A stretch of DNA of 64,000 bases from Marchantia polymorpha subsp. ruderalis (taxonomy: Eukaryota > Streptophyta > Marchantiopsida > Marchantiales > Marchantiaceae): assembly GCA_037833965.1 (NCBI GenBank), contig AP031351.1:2492501-2556500 (forward strand). Direction: 5' to 3'. The position numbers were made by a program, and so were the translations under genes. Positions 13,756 to 24,803 of the stretch are shown here, piece by piece. Position 1 is the stretch's first letter. Each line of letters starts with the position of its first letter. The notes beneath the pieces are model-generated. The model saw only the letters and a program-made list of their open reading frames with translations, searched no databases and had not been told where the DNA came from.

Positions 13756-14942
13756 TCTTTTGCGGTCGAAAGCAGCTCATCTATTCCAGCTGCTGCCTCC
13801 TGTTCTGACATAGAACATGACCTCGAGCATTTTCTGTTGAACGATTACGTTTCATATGTTTCATGTCAAATTTATAGCATATATCAATGAAAAGGAAGCT
13901 TACGTGCGGTAAGAGCAAATATCAAAGGAAGAGGAAACGAGTCGACCCAGACCTTTCCTACACTCGTCGCCAGATCATCGAAAAGCTTTGGTGTCACCCA
14001 GTATGTGATTATCACACGATGATCTCCGGTCAGTGTAAAATCTTGTAGAAAATCTGCTATCCGGAATGCTACATCGTCATGAACGAACTAAAGAAATTTG
14101 CTCTTCAACAATCTCTCAGAAGGCAGTGTCAACGCTGAATTATCTAGACCTTCCACCGGATTCCGATCAGTCCATCAAAATTCATGTTTTCATTTCTGAA
14201 ATTACGCCCAAGACACAGAAAGCTCCTGTACGGTATACAGGATTCATAATGCCTCCTGTATCAACAATCCATTAAGGCATGGGCCGTATTCGATGGTACC
14301 CAAGTTTCAAGAGGTGGTAATAACGATTAAAGCTTTCCATGACGAGCAAATCAGGAACAAACAACGCTGATATATCTGAAAGTCAATATACAGTCCCATA
14401 ACCTGACACGAGTAACCAATAGTTGCCGTCTCAGATTGTCATGTGCTCATTCAAACATAACCAGATGATACTGGAAGACGACAAGCTGGACGTCCTTCAA
14501 AAGAAGCTCAACACGTTGAAAGCACCACTTATCATCAGCAAATGCTAATGGAGTACGTCATACGATTCGCAAACAACAGTGACATGTTAAAAAGAGTCGG
14601 ATCTGGAGATTGAAAGTGTTCGTGGTCTCTGAAGTTGCTGAGATGATCCCCAAGAATAAGATGTCCCATCCCAAATCTTGGTTCGTGTCGAAGGAAGACA
14701 ATGTGGAGCTCTGAGGATGTAGACAGAGGCACTTAGAAGTATTAGCATCAACACTCTCACCTGTGAATGTCACGATCATTCCCATTAAAGTTTCTTAATC
14801 CACTACCCCAGCTTTCCAAGATCGTGGAAGGGAACGATTCCCCATTGGCTTCAGTGAAGCCAATGCGGAGTATCTCGTGCAGATGAGCGACCTTCTTGTC
14901 AGCCATCTGATCCAGAGTCTCGGTACACTCCTCTGTCGCCAT
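13756..14942 (-). other. possible unrecognised multi-exon gene
   Basis: Several minus-strand segments look exonic. An ATG at 14942 opens 60 codons (start MATEECTETLDQMADKKVAH) and ends at a GT donor (exon 14761-14942). A segment near 14560-14710 follows a CAG acceptor and is open in more than one frame. Pieces near 14480-14530 (FQRVELLLKDVQLVVFQ) and 13915-14050 (VIITYWVTPKLFDDL, VWVDSFPLPLIF) have protein-like composition. A terminal segment near 13756 ends GIDELLSTAKD then stop. I could not join these in one frame and do not recognise a family. It may be a real fast-evolving gene, a decayed gene, or chance. Confidence 0.25.
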
Positions 14943-15239
14943 CTTTCCTGTCCAGCTCAGATGTTCTGCTCAACATTCCAACTGAGTTCTTCCAAGAGCG
15001 CGAAAAGCAATCTCGATCGACTATGCGCCAATCCTCACTGAAGATCGTTTCTGACGTTTCGAGATTCGGATGACGAGGAGAAGCAAGTCTCTGCCTGATC
15101 TGAGATCCTTACAACTCTGAACATGGCATGTTGTGCACCCAAACGATATCGAGCGTTTCTGCAAAAGTCAGAGGAATTCAGGTCAGCAGAGGTCAGGACG
15201 ACCACATTCCCATCCCAGATGGTTACTTTCAACCTCCAT

Positions 15240-16098
15240 ATACACTCAGTAGTTCAACAGCAAATTTCAGAACATCTCGAGTAGTCATATCTTCATTTAT
15301 TTGATACCAAGTACCGCAATGAATTAAAAGTTGGTTGATTTGCAGGTGCCAGAAGAATTGGGCTTCGGTATAACCTGCCAAAACAGGCTGATTCTGATTC
15401 TGTAGCCGAGACTACCCTGAAAGCAGCATCCTTCGAGTTTGTAGCGGCTTAAAGTTTTTGGAAGTTTTTCTTCGTAAAAGTACTGAATGGTACAATTGTT
15501 TGTGTTTTACAAAGGTATGAAATATGTTTATTTGCAAATTATAGTGGAGCATGTATATTTCGACTATCAGGTAGTTTTTTGGTTACTTGATCGAGTGTAG
15601 GTTGGGTTAATTATTGCGGAGTTTTTGTAGAATATGTGTATAATTCTAGGCTACTTTGATTGGTAGACTACAATATACAGACTTTAATAAGTGTCGAGGT
15701 TGATAGCGTTTAATGTCCTATCAGATCATAGTCAATTTGGACTACTATGTATGTACAATATTTCTGAAAGTATTTTAACATTAGCATACGTTCAAAAGTG
15801 ATTGTGGCCATATTACATAGTCGTGACATGGAACAATTGTTTTACAAGAGAATAAGTGTATGCATTTTAATTTGAATAAGCTATTACAATTATTCTTATT
15901 ATTTTTTTATTTTTATTTTAGATTTCAAATATAAACTATAAATGTATGTTATAATAATGAACCGATAGCTACATTATCGCATAAACAAACCAGAACCAAA
16001 TGAACTAATTTGGAATGTGTTTGCAAAAAATATAAACAAATTTCCTAACTTACCAAAATTTTAATACTTAATTCAATCCTCGAAATGTTTACTTAGGT
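15240..16098. other. intergenic, increasingly AT-rich
   Basis: No gene is recognised. The sequence becomes AT-rich toward the hAT-like element. The 8 bases just before that element (16091-16098) form its left target-site copy. Confidence 0.5.
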
Positions 16099-16774
16099 CA
16101 GGCCTCATAAAATTAGGCAAACGTTTAATTTAGACAAAATAAGCTAAATTAGGCGTTTTCTATGCGGGCAAATTAGGCGTTTACTAAAAAATACCCTTTT
16201 GTGATGATTTTGTCGAATTACATGACCGGATTGAGTAAGCCAAGCATTTCGCCTAAGGTATCCATCTGTTTCTTCTGGAACACGCCCTCCAGCGAACAGT
16301 GTTGCAGTTCAGATTTGGAATTTTAGATTTAAAGATAACAACAGGGAAAAATGATAAGATCTACTCTCATGTCGCCGAGTTGAAATGTAATTGCTTCAGC
16401 TTGATAGTAACTAGCTAGCTACACTGAGTAACGTATCGATAGTTTTAGCACTGTGTGGTTGGGTAGTAAACTTTACTTTGGAGAGAGATTATAGTTAATG
16501 CCACTTTGGAATAGAAAGAGAAATTTAGATCATTTCAAATTGTTTATACACGATTTGGGCAAGAAAACATGTATAGTTGAGAGTTGTAGCCGTGTGTTGT
16601 AAAGTTCACCCTTCTATGAGCGCACTTGGTTCTTTTTTTTTTCCATTTGCTAATACAGATTACACCACTTCACTTCGACATACAGAAAGGTTTGTTTCCA
16701 TTTGCTTATTAGTTCATTTAAAATTAGACTAATTAGGCGTCAATTTTGTAGAACGCCTAATTTTATGAGGTCTG
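16099..16774. mobile_element. non-autonomous hAT-like element (MITE)
   Basis: A 676-bp element is bounded by terminal inverted repeats. The left end reads CAGGCCTCATAAAATTAGGC and the right end, reverse-complemented, reads the same with one change (CAGACC...). The 8 bases outside each end, ACTTAGGT on the left (16091-16098) and ACTTACGT on the right (16775-16782), match at 7 of 8 positions, as expected for a hAT target-site duplication. Several AATTAGGCGT-like motifs lie inside both ends, resembling subterminal transposase-binding repeats. No open frame of transposase size is present, so it would need a transposase in trans. Superfamily assignment rests on the CA-start repeat and the 8-bp duplication. 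Confidence 0.75.
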
Positions 16775-16999
16775 ACTTACGTTCTAGAAGAATCCAAATT
16801 GTAACCAATTTGTTATTCTGCAGTTTCGAAAAGCATCATATATTGAAGATACTCAACAATTCACGTGTTTGTATACAGCTTCTCCACGTACAAGTTTATT
16901 CAAAATGTACAGCATTAGTACAACGTGGTGTAAAATTACAAGATCTAAAATCGTCTACGTACGTATCGTACGTCTACTATACAGAAGGCCAGATGCAAT

Positions 17000-18270
17000 C
17001 TAAGAGGCATCTGTGCCGTACACGTTCTGGGTGGCCGGCTTCCGACCGTCCCGGTTGCCGGCGGACTCACGCAGCGTGCTGAATAGGCCGTCGAACACTC
17101 CCGGCGACGAGTCGCCGGACGTCCCTTGGCCGGGAATGTCGGTCTTGTTCTTCTCGTCCCTGTTCGAGAGCTGGGCGACATTCTCGCCAAGCTTGTCGCC
17201 GATGCCCCGCGTGGGAGTGGCGAAAGCCTTCTCGATCGGGTTCAGAGCTTTGCCCTCCTGCTGGCTCGTCCCCGGTGCATTCTCGGCGGCGAACTGAAAC
17301 ATGTCCACCACAAATTAGAGTCAGATGAGGTATGTCCACCAAAAATATGATTCTGAGATGAATTCTATGGTTTCTATGAAAATTATGATTATGATTCTCA
17401 GATAAATTCTCGATCACTTACATCGGCACGAGCTTCAATTGCGTCGGAATTGGGAGTACTCGTTCCTTCGTCCTTCAAGTTCAGCTGACTGATGGCAGGT
17501 GGAGCTGTTCCGGGTGGAGCGCTGGCTGTCTCGCCTACGGTCTCCGCCCCAGTCCTCTGAGCTTGGGCGAAATTCTCATTCCCGACCTGCTTCGCCTTGT
17601 TCAAAATGTCCTCGGCCTGAGATCAATGCGCCGCCAGCATCGGCTGTTAAAAACTTGGTACAGACACAGAGAGAGAGAGAGAGAAAAGATAGGGATCCAA
17701 AGTGCAGATAATTGTGCGTTTGAGGGGTGGGGAGGAAATTTGGAAGCAACTTTGATTTTGGCTTGGGACGAGTGCCTTACGGCTCCGAGAGGGTTGTCGG
17801 CAGATAACTCGGTGATGGACCCGAGAGATGCGTTTCCAGTAAAGGCGAAGGTCGGGTCCGCTACGGACCCAGAGAGAAGCAATGCTGCGGCGGTGGCAGC
17901 CGCCACCTTCTTGACCTCCTTGGCGATGCTCTCAGCGCTGAAACCATCCTGTCAAGTAGAGTATAGTCGAGCATGCAATGAAGTCAGTGCATGCTTGGAC
18001 TGATAACATTCACTCATCATCTCCTGCACTCACCCTTCGATTCACATCTGAAGTGCAGAAGCAGAGCTTGCGCTCGAAACATTTTCCTGCCTGATTGCAG
18101 CTTTACTCTACCTGGCTTTTGCAGACGGGTTGTGCGCGGAGAGCCAGCATTCGGGTGCTGGCGGCTGCAGGCGCGCTGAGTAGCTGCTTGCTGCCACTCA
18201 CGAAGCTTGAGCTGCTGCATCGCAAGCAGGTAAGTGTCGTCGAGGCGTTGATCAAACTGACAGATGCCAT
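17000..18270 (-). CDS. predicted plastid-targeted protein, four exons, 271 aa
   Basis: Four exons join in one frame with GT-AG introns: 18112-18270, 17781-17948, 17422-17616 and 17000-17293 (TGA ends it). The first exon (53 aa, start MASVSLINASTTLTC) is rich in Ser, Thr and Ala, poor in acidic residues, and has Arg further on, as in chloroplast transit peptides. Exon 2 has a lysine-flanked hydrophobic stretch (VAAATAAALLLSGSVA, about residues 68-83) followed by ADPTFAF, which could be a second thylakoid-transfer signal or a membrane anchor. The rest is hydrophilic, low-complexity and probably disordered, rich in Gly, Ser, Thr, Asn and Asp. I do not recognise the family. Intron 2 contains a GA repeat. 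The ATG chosen is the first that gives a transit-like N-terminus; an upstream in-frame ATG at 18303 would add 11 residues. Confidence 0.75.
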
Positions 18271-18403
18271 TTCTCGAAGATCTCTGATTCTCTCAGCAAT
18301 CAAGACTTACTGCCAAATAAGAAAGAGGAGAAAGGAAATTTTCTTCGTTCTTCGTGATACTCGGATCGTCACTTTTGTTGAGATGGATGGGAGGGAGATC
18401 GGT

Positions 18404-18411
18404 CTTATAAG
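18404..18411 (-). promoter_or_regulatory. TATA-like motif upstream of the plastid-protein gene
   Basis: CTTATAAG lies about 135 bp upstream of the chosen ATG on the minus strand, a plausible TATA position for a short 5' leader. It is palindromic, so orientation comes only from the gene. Confidence 0.35.
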
Positions 18412-18419
18412 CTAGCAGA

Positions 18420-19350
18420 TCTGAATGCTGGGGACGTACACTTGTTCACCGAGGTTTGGGGGCACCCAGCAAGTGGTGCAGAAATCAGCCAACTGTCCGT
18501 GGAATGTTTTGGCACGTGGTGGACATGAGACTGAACATCGCAGGATCGCGTTATCAGTTGCGCGAAAGTCCCTCGTTCCAATCTCGGCGCACGGACTCGA
18601 AGCTCTCGAACTGCTGGCGAACACTCGATCAGTCATGAGCCATAGCCGATTGCTGATCGTCAGCGCGAGCACCGCCATCGACGGCGCTGAGGTGACGGCC
18701 GAGCTCGTGAGCGTCGACAGAGAGCGACGGCCCATCGAGGGCCATGGCGCTGACGCTCTTCGCTTCTCTTCTCGCCTCATGCCATCGGAGCTGAACCATG
18801 CCATGCACGCATGCATGGAACGTCCGGTCTGTGATCCATGCATGCCGAGACCCGGCACGTGGGTGTTCCGTTATGGAATGCCTCCAGCGGGAGAGAAGAC
18901 CCCTCCAGTCATTTCTGCTTGTTCAAGTGTGGCGACGCTAACGTTCTCAACAACCTCCATTTACAAATGGTAGCATACCCAGATTTTCAGGCTCCCATCC
19001 TTGGTAATATTATACAGAGAGACTTCTAGAACTCGATATCCCCTAGTGTGATAACTCCTCAAGATTGATTTTTTTTTCTAAATTTCACATCCGGCACATC
19101 GGCTTAAGGACGTTTTTGGAGAGAATTAGTTGATGGTATTCATTGTAACACAAATAGCTTGATGGTACTATAATGTATCGTTTTACCCATTAGAATGACA
19201 CCGACGAATATGAAGGGATACCGCGCATCGAAGAAACATTTTGAATTCTAAGACGTCATGTTCACAGTTGAGTGTCATTGCATTTCTCCTGGTGGCAGGC
19301 GAGCTCCACCCCGTTTCTCTATTCCCAAGCCTTCAAGGCCCTGCATTACT
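18420..19350. other. intergenic between plastid-protein gene and copia element
   Basis: A GC-rich stretch (18.4-18.95 kb) is open on both strands, a composition effect in what is probably the upstream region of the minus-strand gene. No domain is visible. The remainder is unremarkable up to the copia LTR. Confidence 0.45.
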
Positions 19351-19352
19351 CT

Positions 19353-19543
19353 TGTATGTACGGTTAGAATAAGTTAGATACTCTCATTGCTAAATACAGT
19401 GTCCAAAAGCAGTGGACACACCTTATTTGTTATCCATAACATTGCCCGTTATAGATTACCGTTGTAGACTACACTACACTATATGTACAAGCGCTACTAG
19501 TGAGTAAAACAGTCTTCTTGATAACAAATCAAAAATTCCAACA
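19353..19543 (+). repeat. probable 5' LTR of the copia element
   Basis: The 3' edge is well placed: the sequence ends ...CCAACA directly before the primer-binding site. A start at the TG at 19353 would give a 191-bp LTR, but this is a guess because no second LTR copy is visible for comparison. A TATA-like ACTATATG lies inside. Confidence 0.4.
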
Positions 19544-19556
19544 TGGTATCAGAGCC
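19544..19556 (+). other. primer-binding site (initiator tRNA-Met type)
   Basis: TGGTATCAGAGCC is the standard plant copia primer-binding site, complementary to the 3' part of initiator tRNA-Met, and it abuts the CA end of the LTR. Confidence 0.85.
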
Positions 19557-19653
19557 AAGTTCTCTTTGATACTCTAGTTAAGATTGCGAATGCCTTAACT
19601 TGGTGACCTCAGTATTTGAAGTTTTTTTTTCTCTTTCTCTTCTGTTCGGTATC

Positions 19654-20760
19654 ATGGATTTCTCGAGGGAAGCGAAGGACATCAACCAAAACACAAAAGT
19701 TGAACGGCATCGACAACTACACTGCTTGGGTTGCGCGAATGCGAGCCATCTTACACAAGAAGAAATGTTATGCAGCAATCAAACGTAGCAATGCTTTATC
19801 GACGTTACTACCTGCACTTGAAGTTCTCGAAGTACTGTTCGACCACGCACGTAAAAATGCAATCACGGCCAAGCAAGAACGAGAGGGTGCCAATGAAGAA
19901 ATTCAAGAGAAAATCGACATCATTCTCGAACAGCGTGATGACACTGTGTACTACATTATGATGAATGTGCGCGAGCACATTGTTCATCATATCTCTGCAA
20001 TGTTTGATCCTCATCTTATGTGGAAAGAGTCAGAGACACTATTTGCGTTCGCTAGTGAGGATCGACACCAGCTCTTGCGACAAAAACTGTCCAATCTGTC
20101 AACAAGGGAGGGTCAGTTCATCAAAACTCACATGCGTGTTGTGAGAAACCTCACTAACCAATTGTCAAATTGCTTTGAAACGGTCAAAGACTCAGAACTT
20201 ATATCTCTCATTCTGATGAGTTTGCTAACCAGTTGGTCAGGATTTCCTTCTTTCATTAAAGCTAGCATTGTTCATAATCCTTATACGCTTTCACAATTTT
20301 TTACTGATGAAGAAATGAGCCGAGAGGCCAGATCTAGCCGAACCGGCGTATCAGCCGAGTCTCTTATTGCCATCACTCAGCGCAGCAGGCAAGACAAGCA
20401 ACAATATCATACTGATAAAAGGAGATCTGTTTCATTCCAGCGATCCAACAATGATCTTGACTACAACGGATGTGACCGAAGAAGCTCGAGCATCCGATAT
20501 CACATTGAGTTTCACAACCGCCATGCATCTTGTGGTTATTCTCAGAATTATTCTCCTCAAAGATACACTAACAATCGTAATCCCCCTTGGCGTTCTCAGG
20601 ATAGATCTTATAACAGAAATAGCTCTTCACAGGCTGCTTCTCCGAGCATAAAACCCTACAATTGCAATGAATGCGGAGAATTGGTCATACGAATGCCGTC
20701 AGCACCAACTTCAGAAAGAGCTCGAAGCGCTTCAGATTTCCTCCAACACTCTGAAGAACT
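19654..20760 (+). pseudogene. copia gag (capsid/nucleocapsid), frameshifted
   Basis: The likely start is the ATG at 19654 (MDFSREAKDINQNT). A frameshift near 19690-19700 moves the reading into the long frame carrying LNGIDNYTAWVARMR, the W-containing hallmark of the UBN2/DUF4219 gag region. A coiled, charged middle follows, then a basic region rich in Ser, Arg, Asn and Tyr. The zinc knuckle near 20660 begins CNECGE but loses one base, so its Gly-His part is in another frame and its last Cys is Ser. Gag would package element RNA in the cytoplasm; this copy cannot make an intact product. Confidence 0.85.
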
Positions 20761-20944
20761 CTAGGCAATTAGAGACAAACAACATGGAATGTTATCTTGA
20801 CGCCCATGATGACCATCGCAAGGTTACTTTTGAGAAAGCTGATGTCGTGTTCCTTGATAATGATGATGCTCCTATCATAGAAAGTACAGCAATCAACGAT
20901 GCAAAAAATGTACTTTTTGCATTTCTGAAACAAGTAGAAGAAAA

Positions 20945-21280
20945 ATAGTCATGGTTTTTTGATAGTGAAGCCTCCTCACACTTAACTGGAGATAGTTCAC
21001 TTCTTACTAATATCAAAAATCAGACTGATATATCTCAGTTAGAATTGCAGGCAATCAAGTTCTTCCAGTTTGTGGAAAGAGCTCACTTACATTAAATCAA
21101 AAGAAGGTGTCTGATGTATTCTACGTGCCTGGTGTGAAGAAAAATTTGTTGTCTGTTGGACGTTTGACTGATTTAGACCACATAGCACTCTTTAACTCCA
21201 AGAACTGTTATGTATTTGATAGAAGAAATCCATGTAGCATACTATTGCAGGGAGAGCGGGATCACACAATAACAAGCTAA
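20945..21280 (+). pseudogene. copia protease and start of GAG-pre-integrase, decayed
   Basis: After a stop at 20947 the frame reads SWFFDSEASSHLTGD, matching the copia aspartic protease active site DSGASSH except that the Gly after the catalytic Asp-Ser is Glu. Downstream the segment VFYVPGVKKNLLSVGRL is typical of the region between protease and integrase. The Gly change should abolish or strongly reduce protease activity, and stops and frameshifts follow. Confidence 0.8.
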
Positions 21281-21399
21281 CTAAGCCTGGAGGTCTCTCA
21301 CCGGCCATCACAACGCCATCCTCTTCAACACAACTTCTTCGTTCCACTGAAGTTTGGAATATAGAAGAACATAAACTCAATCTTCAAACATGTTCAGTC

Positions 21400-22595
21400 T
21401 CTCAAGCAGAACTTGGGCATCGTAGGATGGATCATGCAAACTATCAAAAACTTCATTTGATGGCCTCTAAGAAGCTGGTTGTTGGAATTCTTCAGATACG
21501 TCACATTAGGTCTTTGTGTGCTACTTGTTTAAAAGCAAAGCAAAGTCGAGATCGTGTTCCCAAACACCTTCAGACTCAAACAGCACGTCCATTACAATTG
21601 TTGCACTCTGATTTATGCGGGCCTCTTCCTTCTTAATCCTTAACAAAGAAACAATATATACTGATGTTTACTGACAATTTTACGAGGTATACTTAGATTT
21701 ATTTTCTGAGGATTAAAGATGAGGCACTACAGCAATTTCAGGAATTCAAAGTTATGGTGAAAAATGGTTTCACTCACAAGTTGATGGCACTACAAACGGA
21801 CAGAGGGGGAGAATATCCAAGGCATATCATGCATTCTGCGTAAAATCAAGTATTCATCATGCCTTAACTTGTGCTTACACTCCACATCAAAATGGTGTAT
21901 CTAAATGAAAGAATAGGACTGTACTTGAGATGGCTCAAAGTTTACTACTTTATGCTCAATTACCTAAGGCTCTCTGGGAGGAGGCAGCAAGTACAGCTGT
22001 TTGTATCTTAAATTGGTTGTCAACAAAGGCAGTACAGATGGCAACCTCCTTTCAACGGTTGACAGGTCTCATTCCGAATGTTAAGCACTTTAAAGTCTTT
22101 GAATGTGCAGCTTCTATACTCCTTACAACCAGGTTCGACAAACTTTCTGCTAGATCCATACCAATTACTTTTATAGGTTATGATACTCAGTCAAAAGCCT
22201 ACCGTGTGTATGATGCTGTTAATGAAAAAGTGTATATCAGTAGAAACGTAAGATTTAACGAGTCTAATTTTGGACTCGCAGCTCGACATGATCCTGAACT
22301 TGTTGATGATTTGGATATATCACTTCCCCAGAAAGTAAAACCTCAATCAAGGACTTCCATTGTCAATTTTACCTTTGAGAATGCTCTACCTAGTGATGCT
22401 ATATCTCACTCATTTCTTGAAACCACACCTTCTAAGAAGATAGCTCCGAACATTCAGGAATCCACCATATCAGATGTAGACACGACATCAACATCTCCTT
22501 TTACTTCTTCAGTTTTACCTCTCCCACCTCCACCAAATGAATCCACCGTTGAAAGTGAATGGTTTGAAACTCCTACTGTTGATAGACTGACATAA
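21400..22595 (+). pseudogene. copia integrase, decayed
   Basis: The zinc-binding region (LGHRRMDHANYQKLH...CATCLKAKQSR) is followed by LHSDLCGPL with the first catalytic Asp (21605-21630). Next come TDNFTRY, then TDRGGEY with the second Asp (near 21800), and YTPHQNGVS. The third catalytic residue should lie in a GVSERKNRT-like motif; here it reads GVSK, stop, KNRT (21893-21922), so the Glu is lost and the frame is cut. The C-terminal part (FECAASILLTTRFDKL, FIGYDTQSKAYRVYD) stays open to 22595. Confidence 0.85.
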
Positions 22596-22758
22596 ACACA
22601 CCAACTAGTTCAGATCCTACTGTAGAAAAATGTCGAACAGTCGGCCCATCACACCTCGCTCCAGACGTACTGCTGCTTACTAGAAAGACTATGTAAGTTA
22701 TAGTGCCAAGATTCCTGGAAATGCATTTGACTGCAATGAAGTCGAGCTTAACGACTAT

Positions 22759-23525
22759 ATGGGAGAGCAATTCATCCTCGACAAAGCTTTTAATACACCT
22801 GAATGGCACGTGTTGACGGTTGATGAGTTGAACTTAATCCATAAAAACCATACCTGGACCCTGGTTAGATTACCATGTGGAGCAAATGCAATTACATGCA
22901 AGTGGGTATTTCGGGTCAAAGAAGCCCTGAACGGTTCTACACCTCGTCTTAAATCTTGTCTTGTAGCAAGAGGCTTCCAACAAAAAATCCTAAGGACTAC
23001 ACCAACATCTTTGCTCCCGTCGTGAAGTGATCGAGGATTAGATCCGTATCCGCCATTGCCGGTGCATGCAAATGGCTAATTTATTATCTAGATGTCAAAA
23101 CCGCCTTTTTAAACGGTGTTATCTCAGAAAACGTTTATGTACATCAACCACCTAGTTTTATTAGAAAAGGTTTTGAGGATTTTATGTGTAAACTAAACAA
23201 AGCACTTTACGGTTTGAGACAAGATTCAAGGGCTTGGTACGTATGTATTGATTTATACCTAAGAGTAGCAGGCTAGACACGTTGTCACTCAGATACTAAC
23301 CTTTATGTTTTAAGGGAGAATTGTCTCATTGTTATTTTGATGCTTTATGTAGACGACATGTACGTAATAGGAAACAATTAATTAAAAATCTCTAAGATTA
23401 AGTCGGATCTAATGCGTAAGTATGAAATGAGTGATTTAGGTGAAATTCAAAAGTATTTAGGAGTTGAGTTTTCTCGATCATCACAAGGTTATTACTTCAT
23501 CAAAAATCATATATCACAAACGTTT
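22759..23525 (+). pseudogene. copia reverse transcriptase, decayed
   Basis: Recognisable motifs are TWTLVRLPCGANAITCKWVF, LVARGFQQ, FAPVVK followed by a stop where Trp is expected (near 23025), LDVKTAFLNGVI, ALYGLRQ, and the catalytic LYVDDM at about 23342-23359. The last carries the two RT aspartates. The YLGVEFSRS thumb-side motif follows. At least three stops and one frameshift interrupt the domain. Confidence 0.9.
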
Positions 23526-24399
23526 TGAAGGAGTTTAATATGCTTAATTGTAGACCATCTACTTTACCAATCCATGTTGTACATTACTTGAAAGAAGATA
23601 CTAACACTCCCTTTGTAGATCCTACATTTTACAGAAAACTAGTTGACCAATTCATGTTTGCTACTAACTCCAGATTCGATATTTGTTTTGTTGTGGTACA
23701 ACTCTCACGATTTATGACAGCACCTAGTAGTCTCATCTAGATATTGGCTTCCAAACCTTGCAGTACCTCAAGGGTACATTAGACCACGGGATATTGTACA
23801 AACGAGGAAATACATTACAATTGCAGTAATATATAGATGCCACGTGAGGCTCTTGCCAGGACACATTGAAATCTACTTGTGTTTACGTATTTACACTCGC
23901 TGGAGGAGCAGTATCATGATGTTTTAAGAAGCATAATCTTATCTCACTCTCTTCTACAAAGAATGAATATAAAGCCTTGTACTTTGGTGCACATGAAGCT
24001 GTTTGGCTACGTCAACTTTTACATGAAATCAACCCAATTACACTTGCAATGACACCAACTCTTCTCTCCTGCAAGGACATCAAGATCACTTTTGCACTTC
24101 CCACTTCCAATTCACTGACTGAATGCACAATAGTTCACTGTGACAATGAGAGTGCTATAAAACTTGCCAAAAATCCAGTAGTTCATGCAAGGAGCAAGCA
24201 CATTGGTATTCAGCATCATTTCGTGAGGGAAAGGATAGCTCTGAAGGAGATTGAAGTTCGATTCCTCTCCACAAAATTACAGCGAGCAGATATGCTGACC
24301 AAGGCTCTTCCTAGGTTGAAGTTTAATCAGCACAGGCATTATCTTGGACTAAGAAGTCTCGTAACGCCACCTGAAAAATCTCTTTCATTCGATATATGA
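23525..24399 (+). pseudogene. copia RNase H and C-terminus, decayed
   Basis: The connection region (FVDPTFYRKLVDQFMFAT, DICFVVVQLSRFM) leads into RNase H, whose usual Asp-containing start is damaged near 23835. The last part is open: ALYFGAHEAVWLRQLLHEI, VHCDNESAIKLAKNPV and HARSKHIGIQHHFVRE, ending LQRADMLTKALPR as in nearly all plant copia elements. The open frame at 23977-24399 ends where AT-rich block 2 begins. Confidence 0.85.
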
Positions 24400-24803
24400 A
24401 GAAAAATTAGATGTAGAAAAGTAGTTACCTTATGCACTCTAGAGTAAGCAAGAAAATGATTTTAAAAGCATTTTATGATATTAAGTGATTTTATTTTTTT
24501 ATAATATCACCATTAGCATAAAAATTTTAAAACATCATCACCGTTTGCTCAAAGCAAATTTTGGATAAAATAATTACCATCAATAATGAACAAAGCATAA
24601 AACATATAGTTTGTATCGAGAGATGCATGAATCTAAATCTAGAATAATTTTGGCAAAAAAGTTCACTCCGTCTTCATTGTTTACAAACAAGTTCAACTTA
24701 CGCATCACAAGTTAAGATCATTTTTTTTATGCTTCATCAATTGATGTCGTAAGAAGCTAGAGCTACATTTTTTACTTGCATTGTACAATGCTCCAAATAT
24801 GGC

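Larger units (their letters stand above)
19353..24400 (+). mobile_element. degenerate Ty1/copia retrotransposon, 3' LTR not found
   Basis: Domains occur in copia order: gag, protease, GAG-pre-integrase, integrase, reverse transcriptase, RNase H. All are on the plus strand after a primer-binding site, but many frameshifts and stops split them. Key residues are lost: the protease DSG is DSE, the integrase glutamate is Lys followed by a stop, and the RT has a stop in its VVKW motif. After RNase H the sequence passes into AT-rich block 2 with no polypurine tract or LTR that I can see. It cannot encode its own transposition. Confidence 0.9.

Noticed and set aside
18412-18973. Overlapping frames of 182 codons (+) and 148 codons (-).
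   Set aside because: The stretch is GC-rich and open on both strands, with no domain and no splice context. It lies just upstream of the plastid-protein gene and is best read as promoter DNA.
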